A stretch of 64,000 bases of DNA from Auricularia sp. M13 (GCA_037042915.1 CM073198.1:1922001-1986000), one strand, 5' to 3'; numbered from the stretch's first letter, positions 31,642 through 43,601 are shown. The notes: generated by a model not told the origin, from the sequence alone. A program made the numbers and translations.

Positions 31642-33759
31642 TTATACCGCAGACGGCGCGCTGAGCCGCGGCGTCCGCGGCGCCGTGCTCGTGCGGTACG
31701 CCATGCCCGCGCCCGTGCGGCCCACAGTGCCCGTGCGCCCTCTGGGCACAGGCAGCGCCGTGCCGCCCGCCGCAGCGGCCGAGACGAGCTTGAGCGGCCG
31801 CGGGCCGCCGCCGGGCGATACTGGCGTCGTAGGCATGGACATCGAGAACGACGACGACGGACCGGGCGTGGGCATCGGTATTGTGGAGGTGCCTGATGTC
31901 GGCATCGGGACGGTGGACGTCGCGGACGTCGGGATGCTGCTCCGCTGCGGTATCGACGGCGGCGGGAGCGGCATGCTCGCCTGGCGCTTCATCGCGGGTC
32001 GTCTGCTTATTCCGCTGGCCGCGGTGCTCGTGCTGGCGTTGCTGGCGGTGCTCGCCGTGCTGACGGTGCGCACGACACGCCCGGCGGTCGCGCTGCCCAC
32101 AGGCACGCTCTTCACGCGCGGTTTGGCCGCAGCCGTGCCCGCCGAGCCGACGCTGCTCGTACTCGACATGTTCGAGCCGGTGCTGTATGTCCGCGGCCGC
32201 GGCAGGCCGCCCGTCGAGTAGAACGCGCTGGGCGGGGCGCTGGAGGGGCCGGACGACCGCGTCCGCACCTTGCTCGTCGATCGCGGGGGCGGACGCTCGA
32301 GCATGGGTGGCTGCGGGAGCGGCTTTTCCTGCAGCAGGCTGTCATTATCTGGCGGGCGAAGCGGGTAGTGCGAGACAGTGCGGCGCATGGAGGCCATGCC
32401 GGGTGACGAGGGCAGCTCGGGCACGGGCGGTGGCGTATGCTGGTGCGCCAAAGCCGATAGCGCCGAGGTGCTGGCCGAGGCGCGAAGCGAGATAGAATCG
32501 GAGCCGCCGTCCGTTCGTTGTCGTCGCGACGAGGAAGGCGGTGATGCAGTAGATGTCGAGGCCGTCGGCCTGGGTGACGATGCCACGGACGATGTGCGCG
32601 AGAGGGAGAGAGTGGAGGACGAGGGGGCGGTCGAGAAGGTCGAAGCTCGCGGCGAGCGGGACGGCGTGCGGGAGCGCGAATACGCGGAGCGGACGGAGAG
32701 CATGCTCGGCCGGCGGGACAGATCAAGCGTGGACAGACGGTGAGTGAGAGGACTGGGCGCGTCTTCGTCCTCACTGGCGGTGGCGGGGATTAGCGTCTGG
32801 GCACTGTGGCTAGCTCATGGCGCACCTGTCGGACCATCCCAGGCCGGTAGTGAGGCCGACGCCCTCGCGCAGCAGGCGACCGTCTCGGTGGCGGTTCTTG
32901 CGGCGCTGGGTGTCGCGGCCGTCCTTGAGCAGCGAGCCCTTCTTGCTGCTGCCTGGCTGGGCGTCGTCGGCGGGCGTGATGAGGATTTTTGAATAGGGGC
33001 TGAGGACGCCGGCCTTGACCATGAGATGCGGCAGCGGGGTGCGGGTGTCGATGCTCGAGTCGCTCTGCTCGCCGGGCGCGAGCATGTCGTCGTCGTTGTC
33101 GGACGACGACTGCGAGGAGGCCGTCGAGTGGATGAGCGACGGCGACGACGACGCGGCGGTCGAGGCGCGCCGGTCGCCGAGGGTGTGCGGCAGCATGCGG
33201 CGCACGAGCGGGCGCGGCGTCGTGGCGAGGATGTGCTGGATGTCGGGCGACGCGGGCCGGCGGGCTTGGGGTGTTTCGCACGGAGGCGGAGGCGGCGACG
33301 GCGGCGGGGAGGGTGTGGGCATCGGCGGCGGCAGCACCGAGCGCCGTCTGGGCGCCGCCGCCGCCGCCAGCTCTGAGGGATGGTCGTCGGGCAGCGAGAC
33401 GGAGCTGGGCGGCTGGAGGGGGCCATGGGCGGCGGGCGGGTGCCGGGCAGGACGACGTTGGTGTCGCTCATCCGGCTCATGCGCTTGCTGGCGACGCTCG
33501 TCCGGCGGCTCGGCGTGTTGCACAGCAGCATCAGCGCGTCCAGGCCGACCTCGGCGCCCGCGCCCTGCGGCACAGGCGGCAGCGGCAGCGTCGGGGGGCG
33601 CGTCGGCGGCGGGTTCGCCCAGTCCAGCTCGCTGCTCGCGCGCGACGAGCGGTCGTAGGCGAGCATCATGGGCGACGGCGACGGCGGGATAAAGGACGGC
33701 GGTGCCGGGAACGACGACAGCAGCGACTCCATCCGCGGCCGCTGCGACGCCTCGGCCAT
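31642..33759 (-). CDS. Ser/Pro-rich low-complexity protein, apparent frame change
   Basis: Starts MAEASQRPRMESLLSSF and is dominated by Ser, Pro and Thr, with ordered islands LAYDRSSRASSELDW, DIQHILATTPRPLVRRMLP, KAGVLSPYSKILI and GLGWSDSEDEDAPSPL. No enzyme domain is seen; a cytoskeletal or cortical scaffold is conceivable but not shown. A normal intron joins GLGWSDS to EDEDAPSPL (about 32771-32821). Earlier, the coding frame changes near 33413-33456. This is explained either by an unusually short intron of 44 nt (GTCGTC...CTCCAG) or by a small indel. The stop is TAA at 31642. Confidence 0.6.
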
Positions 33760-36252
33760 GGCTGCGTGAACTGAAGGGAGGGGGCCGGAAGTCGGACTTT
33801 CCAGCCAGACTGAGAGAGCACAAGATCTTTCCCAATCCGACTGACACCGCGTGGCCTGCCGTGCCTTTTGTTCCCATACACTCGCCCTGTTTGCCTAATA
33901 GTAACCCTCGCTCAACTCAGCCTGTTCTCAATAATAATGAGCACCAGGATATCCAGAGACGACGCCGACAAATCCGTGCTAGCCCCCGCCGCCGCGCCGA
34001 ATCCGATTAGAACGTCTGCCCGACCTACTACATAATAGCTGCTCTCGCACAAAGGCCCAAACTCTCCCGCTTCATCCTAGATCCCCCTTCTTCGTGATCT
34101 CACCCCGCCGCGCCGGCCTTCTCGCGCCCGCCCCGAGATTCGCCCCTGCAGTGCCAGCGCACCGCCCGAGGAGCACATCCCTTGCAGTCAAGGAGTGCTG
34201 GGGCTCGGGGGCGGGGGTGATACATACAGCTGATCGCAACTGCTCGTCGTCGTTCTCCCATGATCCAACACGAAGTCGACGGAAAGCGGGGGGCGTCGAA
34301 CACTCTATCTCATCCCGCAGCTTCCAGCTTCCAGCTTCCAGCGCCACTGTCCCGCTTCGCCCGTCCGCAACCCTGCACAGGGCAGCGTGCATGCTGCTTT
34401 GGGGCCGTCCCTCGCCGGCGGTAACTTACAGCGGCCGAGATCGCCATGCGCCGTCCCTCATTTCAATGCCGCTGCGTCGGCTTCCCACCGTGGCCCTTAT
34501 ATCCACCCAAGCATCTGGGTTCTGTATCGAGATCGTAACAAGGCACGCCTCGCTTAACGCATAAACTGAGCTCCAGTTGCTCTGAGTCTGACTCTCAGTC
34601 TGGCCGCGACGTCGTTGCTTGCTTGCGCTCTCAGTTTCAAATACCTTGCAATGACACACGCACTGCCGCTGCGATCTGGATCTGACGCTGGACGACGGCT
34701 GTCGGGCGATCTGTTTGCCTTGAACTTGTCGGGCTTTGTTGACGTCGGCATCCATGCCCGTTGAATAGCCTAAACAAAAACAAAAACAAAAACAAATGCT
34801 GCTCCTTTCCTACAATCCGTTTCACTCCTCCGCCTGCGCGTCATCTCTTCGCACAGCGGAGTCTTCACGTTCGGCGTCGGCGTTTGAGCGCGCGCGTGCT
34901 CGCACTTATCGTCTCACCTCAGGCTGTAGGCGCCATTCCCACGTCACTGTACTTCTGCAGTACATTCTCTCAGTCTGCGCCCGAGGTCCTGGCCCTCCAA
35001 TAGCGCAAGGGAACGACCGAATGCAGTCTCCCTCCGAGTCCGCCAAGCCATACGCATGCATCTCATCTGCGCGCCCCTTCATTTCGGAGCGCCATATCTC
35101 AGTCCGCACGAGTCGATAGCGCTATCAGAGTCGCACCTGCCAGTCGAACTACTGGGTCCTGGCAGTGGCACACTGCCCGCGGTTGACAGCCACACAGCTA
35201 CCTTACACTCAATCGCCAGATCTGACATGCGCGTTGCCTGGCGATCCCGCCCCACGTGCGACCCGTTTAGCATTGAATGCCGTGCATCTGCCATTCCAGT
35301 GTCCGGACGGCGACAATCCGGCGGCGCTCAGCGCTCAGGCTTGCTTTAATTGAACCGTGACGGGGCGCTTGCGATGTACTGTATGATTCTTTGGCGCCTG
35401 CAACTGGCTCTTCGCTTTATTGGGAATATTGGTAGCAAGGATGAGACGAGGATGCATGAGGTCTGAGTTGCGAGTCTACACTTGGAAGCTTATGGGCCAG
35501 CTCCACCAGCAGCTCGGCGCTGAGATCACCAGCTGGACCCGCGAGCGCAGGTTGATTGCCCTAAATGCATTCATTACCACATGTTTCACGACCATGGGGA
35601 TCAGGCTACAGTAGTGCAACTGGCGTTGGCACGGTAAACGTCAATTGTCAACTTGCCAGCGGGGAGATCGTCACTGGCAGGACGAGCATCATTTGAATGG
35701 TATCTCCCTGAGCCTAAGCGGACCCGCTGAGCTCCGGTACAGTACGGTACTATATGTGTAGGCTGAACCACAACGCCTTGGACCCTAGCCAGCTGCGCAG
35801 TTCGCCAGCCATTTCCAAAAGACTGCATGGTAGGGAGCGACGGTACCGCGGACGGTGCCGCCGCGCCATTGCACGCTATCTCATGCTTGAATTGGTCGGG
35901 TCGCCAGCAGACTGAGAGAGGGCGGTCCCGTAGATCGCATGATGAATGAAGGTGGATTGAGTCCGGGGTACGATGTGCGACGTTAATCGTAGCCCAGGAT
36001 GAGGGACAGCATACCCTGGCGAGACGCCGGTTTCCCCCACCTGGCCCGACCAGGGTTGGCCACTCTTAAACCTGCAGTACAGCTAGGAGGGAAATCGTTT
36101 TCATGATGGAGTCCTGGACGCATTTCCTGACCGAGACAGGGCCCCACCGAGCTATAGGGCGACAGTGCAGTATAGTCCACGCACGTTGGCCAGTTGCGTT
36201 ATGTCCCTTCCCATTGATTTTTATTCTATTTTGCGGCGGATAGATAAATGCA
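33760..36252. other. Gene-poor gap
   Basis: About 2.5 kb in which I find no convincing gene. It holds small tandem repeats: CTTCCAG three times at about 34320-34340 and a CAAAAA hexamer array at about 34774-34796. Confidence 0.45.
34774..34796. repeat. CAAAAA microsatellite
   Basis: Three to four tandem copies of the hexamer in the gene-poor gap. Confidence 0.8.
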
Positions 36253-36702
36253 TCAGCGCGAAAAGGATGAGGCCACATAAAGTTCAAACGCCGCCGCCGC
36301 TCCCTTGCGTCCTCCTCCCATGTATATATACAGCGACCCCGCCCGCACCGCCGGAAGAGGGGTCGCTGTTAAGACGTCGCTCTCAGGTAGACTATCCCAT
36401 GTAGCCGTCTCTGCCGCCTGAAACATCCGATCCAGATACGATTGCCTCCTGCACTGCAGCTCGTCGGGCGCATTACGCGTGAACTTGGCTCCGGCGCGGG
36501 CGGCGCGTCTCTTGCTTCTCGCACATGCTTGCGCGGCGTGGTCCTCAACGTCGCGAGCTAGTCGCGCGGGTACATTGCGCACGCTCTCGGGCCGTATGAA
36601 GGATGCATGGCTGGGAAATCTTCTGGATTCATCCTCGACAGCACCCGCCACACTTTTTGCTTGCTCTGCCTGCTTCGTGGGGGACGGATTCACTAGAGCC
36701 AT
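36253..36702 (-). CDS. Small hypothetical protein, uncertain
   Basis: An uninterrupted frame of 149 codons starting MALVNPSPTKQAEQ. The first 110 residues look coding-like (DELQCRRQSYLDRMFQ); the remainder is less so and may be intronic or out of frame. No domain recognised. It lies about 220 bp upstream of Hyd-D on the opposite strand. Confidence 0.3.
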   Translation of the reverse strand: MALVNPSPTKQAEQAKSVAGAVEDESRRFPSHASFIRPESVRNVPARLARDVEDHAAQACARSKRRAARAGAKFTRNAPDELQCRRQSYLDRMFQAAETATWDSLPESDVLTATPLPAVRAGSLYIYMGGGRKGAAAAFELYVASSFSR

Positions 36703-36878
36703 CCGTGCTAGATTTTTTATTATTCCATTCAGTGCGCATTTCTTGCATGGTTATTTCTGCTGGAGCTTCACGAGGTGCATGCTTGGTACTACCCTACAGC
36801 TCAGGTGACTGGGAGACCCCGACGCTGACTGTCTCAAGCCTGGCTTACGGCACGACTTTCGTTCTTCCAACTCTACGG

Positions 36879-36884
36879 TATAAA
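36879..36884 (+). promoter_or_regulatory. TATA box of Hyd-D
   Basis: TATAAA 39 nt before the ATG at 36923, the same spacing as for the other hydrolase copies. Confidence 0.45.
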
Positions 36885-36922
36885 GCCCAGCAGAAACGAC
36901 GCAGTGATCCTCCACGGATAGC

Positions 36923-38200
36923 ATGCGTTTCATTCCGGCACTCCTGGCCCTTGCGACTGCAGCCGCAGCAGCGCGCGTCAAGTTCGCCCAGCCGCGCTGC
37001 GTCGACTCCTTCGTGCGCGTGCACCCGTCCGCACGAAACTTCGACCTGCGCGGCCTCGACGTCACGCAGAACCTCCCGCCGGCCAATACGTCGACGTTCC
37101 CGGTGTCGGGTACATTCAACATCCAAGTGCGCTTCTGCGAGCCGACGCGGCGCGTGGCGCACCGCGCCGACACGCTGCAAATCTTCGCGCCCGGTGCGAC
37201 GTACAATACTGTGTACTGGGATATTGGGTTCCAGCCCGAGACGTACAGCTACGTGCGCTTTGCGGCTGCGCAGGGATATGCGACGCTGAATATCGCGAGG
37301 CTTGGTAAGTGATATTGCTGCCTCCCAGGTCGCTTTATCAGGTACTTATTGAACTGGAATTGGTGATACTACTGCTGCAGGCGATGGCGAAAGCGACCGT
37401 CCTGATCCCCAGAACGTGGTTCAAATCCCCATGGACGTCGCTACTGAAATTGAGGTCTTCAAACTCGCCAAGGCCGGCGCGATTCCTGGTGCGAACGGTC
37501 GTCGCTTCCGCACCATCATTGGCGTTGGACACTCGTTGAGCGGCGTTACGCTCAATGGGATCGTGTCCAACGCGCCCGACGTGATGCAGGCTGCTATCTT
37601 CACTGGCGTCAGTTCTCCGGTAGTTTATTGCCTGCTGTCCCCCTAACGTTCCTGTTCCCAGTACGCACACTCCGGTCCTGGAGGGTCCCTGAATCTCTCC
37701 GCTATTGCTCATCTCCTTCCGGCGCGCGAGGTCGATCCTCGAAGATTTGGACGCCTTCCTGCAGGCTACCTCACTACGCTGAACAGCACCACCCGCTCTG
37801 CTGCTTTCTACGGCCCTCCTGGAACCTTCGATCCGCGTGCTCTAGCGTTTGATGAGAGCACGAAGGACACGTTCTCACGCGGCGAGCTCGGTACGCGCAA
37901 CACCGCCGTGGTGGCTGCGCCCGAGTTTCGCGGGCACGTCTTAACGGTGAACGGTGTGAACGACGGCTTCTTCTGCGACCCACCTGCATGTCAGAATATT
38001 GAAGGCGAGGCTCAGTTCTACCCAAATGCTCGCTCGGTTGAGAATGGTCCGCATTCGAGCTTTCTGGGATACTATTCGTAGCTGACGGATTGCTCGCTCT
38101 AGCTGTTATCCAGGGCTCTGGACATTGCTTGAACTTCCACTTCGCAGCTCCCGCCTTTTTCAGGACGATCCAGGCGTGGTTGGACAGGCACGGTTTCTAG
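36923..38200 (+). CDS. Secreted alpha/beta-hydrolase (Hyd-D)
   Basis: Fourth copy of the hydrolase family, 23 kb from the nearest sister. Signal peptide MRFIPALLALATAAAAARV; blocks NFDLRGLDV, APGATYNTVYWDIGF, nucleophile elbow GVGHSLSG, FYGPPGTFDPRALAFDE, acid region NGVNDGFFC and QGSGHCLNFHFAAP. The Ser-Asp-His set is complete. Introns at about 37311-37380, 37609-37661 and 38047-38102 occupy the same places as in Hyd-A to C. It is convergent with SDR-D with a gap of about 120 bp. Predicted secreted esterase or lipase; substrate unknown. Confidence 0.88.
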
Positions 38201-38323
38201 TCGACATGTCTCACGGTCAGGAATCAGCGGCAATGGTGCTCAGTTATCTCAAACGATGTCGTCGAATCAACCATATCGCCAGAAATCAAGGGAGTGTGTG
38301 CGTACTGTATATACCGCTGACGT

Positions 38324-39362
38324 TTACACGAGTAAATACCCCCCGTCCACCTCGATTGTCTGTCCTGTGATGAAGTCACATCTGCGAAAGGGTCAAACGA
38401 CAGCGGATTTAGAAGCTCTCGTGCTCACTTCATGAGGAATAGGTATGCTTCAGCGATCTGTGTGCATGGTTAGCTGTGTTCGATGATCAGATCCTTTGTT
38501 GCAGACCTCGTGCGGAAGAGCGACGTGTTTGACGAGCAACGAGTCCGATATCGAAGCCAGCATTGCCTCGCGCTGCGCCTGAGGCACTGTATCCCACATC
38601 TATAATGATGCAATGAGATTCGTCCTGGGTCCCCTGGCACACATACCTCGGTAAGCACGGCCCCCGGACAAACGGAGTTCACGCGGATGGGGGCAAGGTC
38701 GACTGCAAGTCCGCGAGTAGCCGCGTCAATTGCGCCCAACGGACCGTTCGCAACAGTCCAACCCTTGAAAGGCTTCCTGAAGTTGGCGCCTTCATAGCAG
38801 CTAAGCAATGTACACACCCGGGGTGGCCCGGAGCGCTGACATACCACTTGTGAAGATGACCGAACCACCTTTCTTGATTTTGGCAGACTGTGCCGCGGCA
38901 ATTGGTCCCCAGAAACGTACGTCGAATGCACCTGAAGATATTGCGTGAGGTCGATTGGGGCACCAGTCCGGATGCCATACCCTTGGATTCTGCTAGGTCC
39001 AGGTTTGGGAAGCCGACCTTCAAAGCATCCCCCGATGTCCAGACGAGGTGGTCTATCTCTCCGACGGAAAGGACGAGCTGCTTGACTGACTCGAGGTTGG
39101 TCGCGTCAACCGTCGCGCCAGACACTTTCCCTTCCAGTCCCGGAAGCTTCTGCAGCTTAGCCACAGCGGCCTTAACTTTGTCGTCGCTGCTCGAGGCTAC
39201 GATTACATGCGCCGCCTGTGACTTCAACGCTGCCTCTGCAACACCGTACCCTACATTAGTCTGTTTCAGCAACACGCGAGATGATCTCCGGTGGTTAAGA
39301 GACTCGCCCATGCCGCTGGTACCGCCGACAATTAGAATAGTCTTACTTGAAAGCGTTGCCAT
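38324..39362 (-). CDS. Non-canonical short-chain dehydrogenase (SDR-D)
   Basis: Fourth SDR copy and the most diverged. It starts MATLSSKTILIVGGTSGMG and keeps VDATNLE, WTSGDALK, RGLAVDLAPIRVNSVCPGAV and ITGQTIEVDGG. At the YxxxK position it reads ANGPL, again without Tyr or Lys. The first intron has a GC donor (GCGAGT, at 39307-39306), like SDR-C and unlike A and B. The other introns have GT donors. Stop TAA at 38324. A TATATATA-type promoter box lies at about 39406-39415. Convergent with Hyd-D. Function as for SDR-A. Confidence 0.83.
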
Positions 39363-39739
39363 TGATGAAAGAGAGTTCGCGGGGATACTGTACTCGCCGG
39401 CGGACACTTATATATACGCTTTTCTAACCGATTGCGGCGGGCGTAATTGGCCCAGATTTCGACACTTGCTGACAAATCCTCTTTGTCATCAGCACTCAAG
39501 CTCAGTGCAAATGGTTATTGGTCAGAATATAACAAGCTGTCAAAACGATCATCGATGATAAAGAGTTCCGTCTCACGACGGACTTCAAGAAAAAAACTTC
39601 TGCGACGTGCACAAGGGTTGCATTACTAGCCACGCACATGACGTACAGGACTAGGAGTTCCAGTAAGATGTGTATGAAAATGACATTGCCTCAGTCAGAC
39701 AAAAGCTCTATATCCTATCATAGCCAGACCATGCCGAAC
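39363..39739. promoter_or_regulatory. SDR-D promoter and 3' flank of the next gene
   Basis: The plus strand has TTATATATACG at about 39408-39418, which read on the minus strand forms a TATA box about 45 nt before the SDR-D start. Otherwise no feature seen. Confidence 0.4.
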
Positions 39740-40385
39740 TCAGAAGCTGAATCCGGAAGCAGATTGCGCGTCGCTGAACGCCTGGCTGACGACAGCGGGC
39801 GAGGTAGACGGGTTCCAGTTGGATCCGAGCACGAAGCTCGAGTGCTGGCCGATCTCGTGACCGGAGAAGCCAAGGTCCTGCACGACGAAGTTTCCGCTCG
39901 CATCATAGAGGTTCGAGATGTGCGAAGCAATCTCGTGGTCGAAGCCGACGTGACGGCTGGAGACATGGCGCACATCCTCCGAGAAGGACGAGAAGTGAGA
40001 CTGCACCTGCGCGAGGAGGATGGTCTGCGTCTCGACTTCGCAGACCTGCTGGCTGATGACGCGCTTCATGTTCTCCACGAGAACGGCGATCTGCTGCTGG
40101 ATGATGGTAATGTCCTGGCGGTGGCAAACCAGGACGTTCTCCTGCGCGAAGACCTGTACGTTGGAGCTTCCCGAGAAGTTGTCCACACCGTAGAAGTCGT
40201 CGAAGCCCGACAGGCTGGAAATGCCGTGCCATCCGTTAAAGCTGATGCTGTTCCCGAAGGTACGAGCAGAGACTGATAATTCGTGAGAAAGCGTAACAAA
40301 AACCCAGGCTTTGCGTACCGTCAACAGGTTTCGCGACTGCCGAGAGGGCAAGAAGAGAGACAGCGGCGACAGTGCGAGCGAACAT
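39740..40385 (-). CDS. Small secreted protein of unknown function
   Basis: Two exons. The first encodes a signal peptide, MFARTVAAVSLLALSAVAKPV; the intron (GTACGC to TATCAG, about 40270-40317) is followed by a mature part of about 190 residues with FNGWHGISSLSGFDDFYG, QQQIAVLVENMKRVISQQVCEVETQ and VVQDLGFSGHEIG. It has few cysteines and a long helical middle segment. Likely secreted. I recognise no catalytic domain; the pattern recalls hypothetical secreted proteins common in Agaricomycetes, but this is an impression only. Confidence 0.75.
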
Positions 40386-41476
40386 GGCGGTAAAAGTTTT
40401 CAAAACTTTACGTGAGGTTACGCTAAAACCGTGTCAACTAACGATAAAGAACTGGGGAGATGAGACGCACTGTAGTGAGTGTAGTCGGGTTGGGAGATAA
40501 CGCAATTATGGAGTAGCACCCGGCCACGAGAAGTTCGAAGAGTAAGAGGCGTGAGAGAAGATCGAACTGGAACTGGCCAATTTGGAGCATTGGGCTCTCA
40601 TCCTTTATAGGGAACAGGGCACACACTGCCTCTCAACATGACAGGCCTGCCGCCGAGTTGACCGTGGCACGTCCGCGTGCTTGGAGAGTAGTGAAAACGG
40701 ACAGTAGCATGGGCGCTGATGTGAAGCGCACCCGTCCCCTTGACCACTTCGGCAACCGACGCCTGGCGGCTGCCAGAATGAGGAACGGCCTACCAGCGCG
40801 ATGCACCGATTGACATTATGCACAGCCGATTGACGCACTGCCGTCGCATTCAGCAGGGTCATCCTGCAAGAACTGCAGCTTTACTGATCGACAGAGGCGA
40901 TGCCTCCGACTCCGTGAAACCATGGCGGCGGCGGCTGCATGCACCATCAGCAATTCGTTCTTTGACTCGTTTTGCAGCTCAGGACTGCTTATAGATGGGC
41001 TTTCCTTGACTTTCTCCGCATTGTGACCGAGATAACTATCATTTTCCCCGACGGGCGCGACGTCGATTAGCGGTGGCAATCTTCTGAATCGACCTGGCAG
41101 CAATGAAGACCACTGTAGATCACCGCCCTAAGGAAATGAGTGGACACTCATCGCTATCTCATCACAAGAACGTGCATCACGCCAGGTTTTCTGCCATTTA
41201 CGCCTTCATTTGCCCGCGCGCAAAGGAACCCAGCGGCTCCGCTACGCTCTTGCCATTTACCGCTGGCGTACGGCAGCTACTCGTTATGCAAGAGGACGTG
41301 TACAGGTCAAGCTTGAGGGTCTGCGCACCAGTCCGTCGGGACATGCATAGAGGGATTTTTGCCAAAGTGTCATTGCTTTCATATACAAACTAATCAAAGG
41401 CATTACAGTAAGTCAAACCGACGTGTGCCAGCGCCCAAGAAACCCATCACAGTTGTCCCTGCTCGGCAAGGTCTGC
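40386..41476. other. Intergenic region
   Basis: About 1.1 kb between two minus-strand genes. No gene supported. A TATAAA-like box (complement of about 40603-40609) is far from the secreted-protein start and of uncertain use. Confidence 0.35.
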
Positions 41477-43601
41477 TCATGGGGTGGACGCGCCGTCCTT
41501 GGCGATGCTGCCCTCCTTTTCGGGGACATGGTCGTGCTGCACGCGTTCGTGCAGAGCGTCCTCCTTGCGGTCGAAGAGAAGCGAGCACTCCTCGAGGGTG
41601 CGTCCCTTGGTCTCCACGGCGAAGAGGTAGATATAGACGAGCTCGAAAGCGAGCCAGCAGACGTCTAGGCGGAGAATGAGCGGAGATCAGTGAATATGAA
41701 ACGCGCTACGCACAAACGATGTAGTATTTCCAGTTGAGGGCGTCCCACGCGATTGGGTTGACATACTGGTTGAAGACGAGCGAGGCCGTAACCGACAAGT
41801 TCATGATCGCAAGACCCTTGGCACGAATCGTGTACGGGAGAATCTCGACCGTGTACGAGACGAGGAGCGGCGTATACGCCAGGTCGTAGGCGAAGTTGTA
41901 CAGGAAGAGCATGGCAATGAAGGCATTGGCAGCATGCTTGTTGCCGGCCGTAGAAGGGACATCCTTGTCTAAACGGGGGGATGAGGACACGTTTCCCGTA
42001 ATGCCATAGAACTTACCAGGACCGTTCCACTCGGCGCTCTTACGGAACGTCGCGCTGCACGCAGTGATCAAGGCGTAGAAGATCAACATCAGTGCAGTAC
42101 TCCAGAGGAAGAGAGTACGACGGCCGAGGCGCTCAGTGAGCAGGGATGCGCTGATAGCGATGATCAGGTTGAAAATCTGGAGGAAACCGTTGAGGAGGGT
42201 CTGCTTCCAGGTCTCCTCGATGCCAACGGCCTTGAGGATGATGTTGAGATAGTACGAGATGAGACCGTTGCCAGACCATTGCGAGAAGAAGCCGATGGCT
42301 AGCGCCGTGTCAGCATCGGGGTCAGGCGAGAGCGGTATGCCACGTACCGATGATGATCCTCATGCGACGAAGGTTGCCGGGGGTGGTGAAGAGGCTCAGG
42401 AAGCTGACAGACTTCTTGGCCTCCTCTTCAAGGCGAAGGGCCTCCTTGATTTCGTTATACTCAAACTGAACGAGCTCCGAGCTGGCATCGCCGTTTGCGT
42501 GGTACTTCGTGAGAACACGGAGCGCCTCGTCATCGCGTCCCTTGTGCACCAACCACTGTGCAACTGTGAGCTTCGGGGCGGGATGAGACAGTGAAGAGCT
42601 GCATACGCGAGGGGACTCCGGGAGCAACCAGATGAGGAAGACCTGGATGATGGACGGCAGGCCCTGGAGCAGGGAGGGAATGCGCCACGACCAGGTGTTG
42701 GGAATGCGGAACGTGCCGAAGGTCGTCCAGGCCGCTACGATTGCGCCACTGAACCAGAGCGAGTTGAAGATGGAGGTGAGAGCCGAACGGTGCGACGGGT
42801 AGGCGACCTCGGAGATGAGCAAGGGAGACGCCGACTGTGCGAACGAAGTCCCGAAGCCGATCAACCAACGCGACGCAATGAACATGGAGAAACCGTCGCC
42901 TGAGAATTGCATGATAAACAAAGATTCGAAGAATTGTACGAGGCATAAACTCACTGGCTGTCTGAAGTGCGACACCAACGCAAATCAAGACGGCACCGAA
43001 GAAGATAGCCTTCTTGCGCCCGAAGAAATCCGACACGTAGGGTGCAAAGAAGACACCACAGAGACCACCAATCTGTTACGCGATTCTTGAGTACGTCTTC
43101 CTAGCGTGTGGCAAGTGAAGACTCACGTTCTGGATAGCGTTGAACAGGCCGAGCTTAGAGCCATGTGGGTGGCCGAAGTAGTTCTGCCAGTTCTTGACGG
43201 ACTGCAACGAATCTGCAAAGGATTAGCATCTCTGAATCACATGACCATGGCGATCCCACTCACTCATCATCTGAAAGCAGGCAGAATGTTTAGACGACAC
43301 GTGAGGCCTGCGAAAAGACGATGCTCACCGAGCCATCGAAGCTGAAAAAGGTCAGCACTTGCGTGTGAATCGGTACAGAGCTGCTACGCACCCGTTGGCA
43401 TAGGACGTGATCAGGGGCAGGAAGAGCAGCAAGTTAAGCTGCAATAACCGCCTGTTCTGGTACCATTTGCCTGTAAGCGTTCAGACGTTTAGCATTCCAT
43501 GTTGACGCGACATGATATAGCATGGTTGCTCACCAGTGTAGAGCAGGTGCTCGTAGGCGGCAATGCCTCCTCCAGGGCCTGCGGCAGCGACGTTGGGGGC
43601 C
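41477..43601 (-). CDS. MFS sugar transporter (lactose/hexose permease type), 5' end unresolved
   Basis: Sugar porter of the MFS in the plasma membrane. Hallmarks: GFDGSMMNSLQS after the first membrane segment, DFFGRKKAIFFG, SRWLIGFG, LLPESPR before the central loop, ERLGRRTLF, and VETKGRTLEE near the C-terminus. The C-terminus ends at TGA 41477. Two consecutive tiny exons are needed to make GFDGSMMN: 13 nt (43329-43341) and 7 nt (43264-43270), each with perfect splice borders. The first certain exon, encoding a segment like GPGGGIAAYEHLLYTG, begins at 43601 behind an acceptor. The exon with the start codon is not settled; an ATG at 43652 just upstream does not join in phase. A TATAAAA box lies at about 43707-43713. 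Confidence 0.88.

Noticed and set aside
32815-33877. Open frame in the alternative minus frame through the start of the Ser/Pro-rich gene
   Set aside because: Its first half is Arg/Ala-rich shadow of the real frame; only its second half is coding, reached by splicing or frame change.
36603-37289. Plus-strand frame of 228 codons overlapping Hyd-D
   Set aside because: It covers the Hyd-D promoter and runs through the first Hyd-D exon in another frame; no homology signal.
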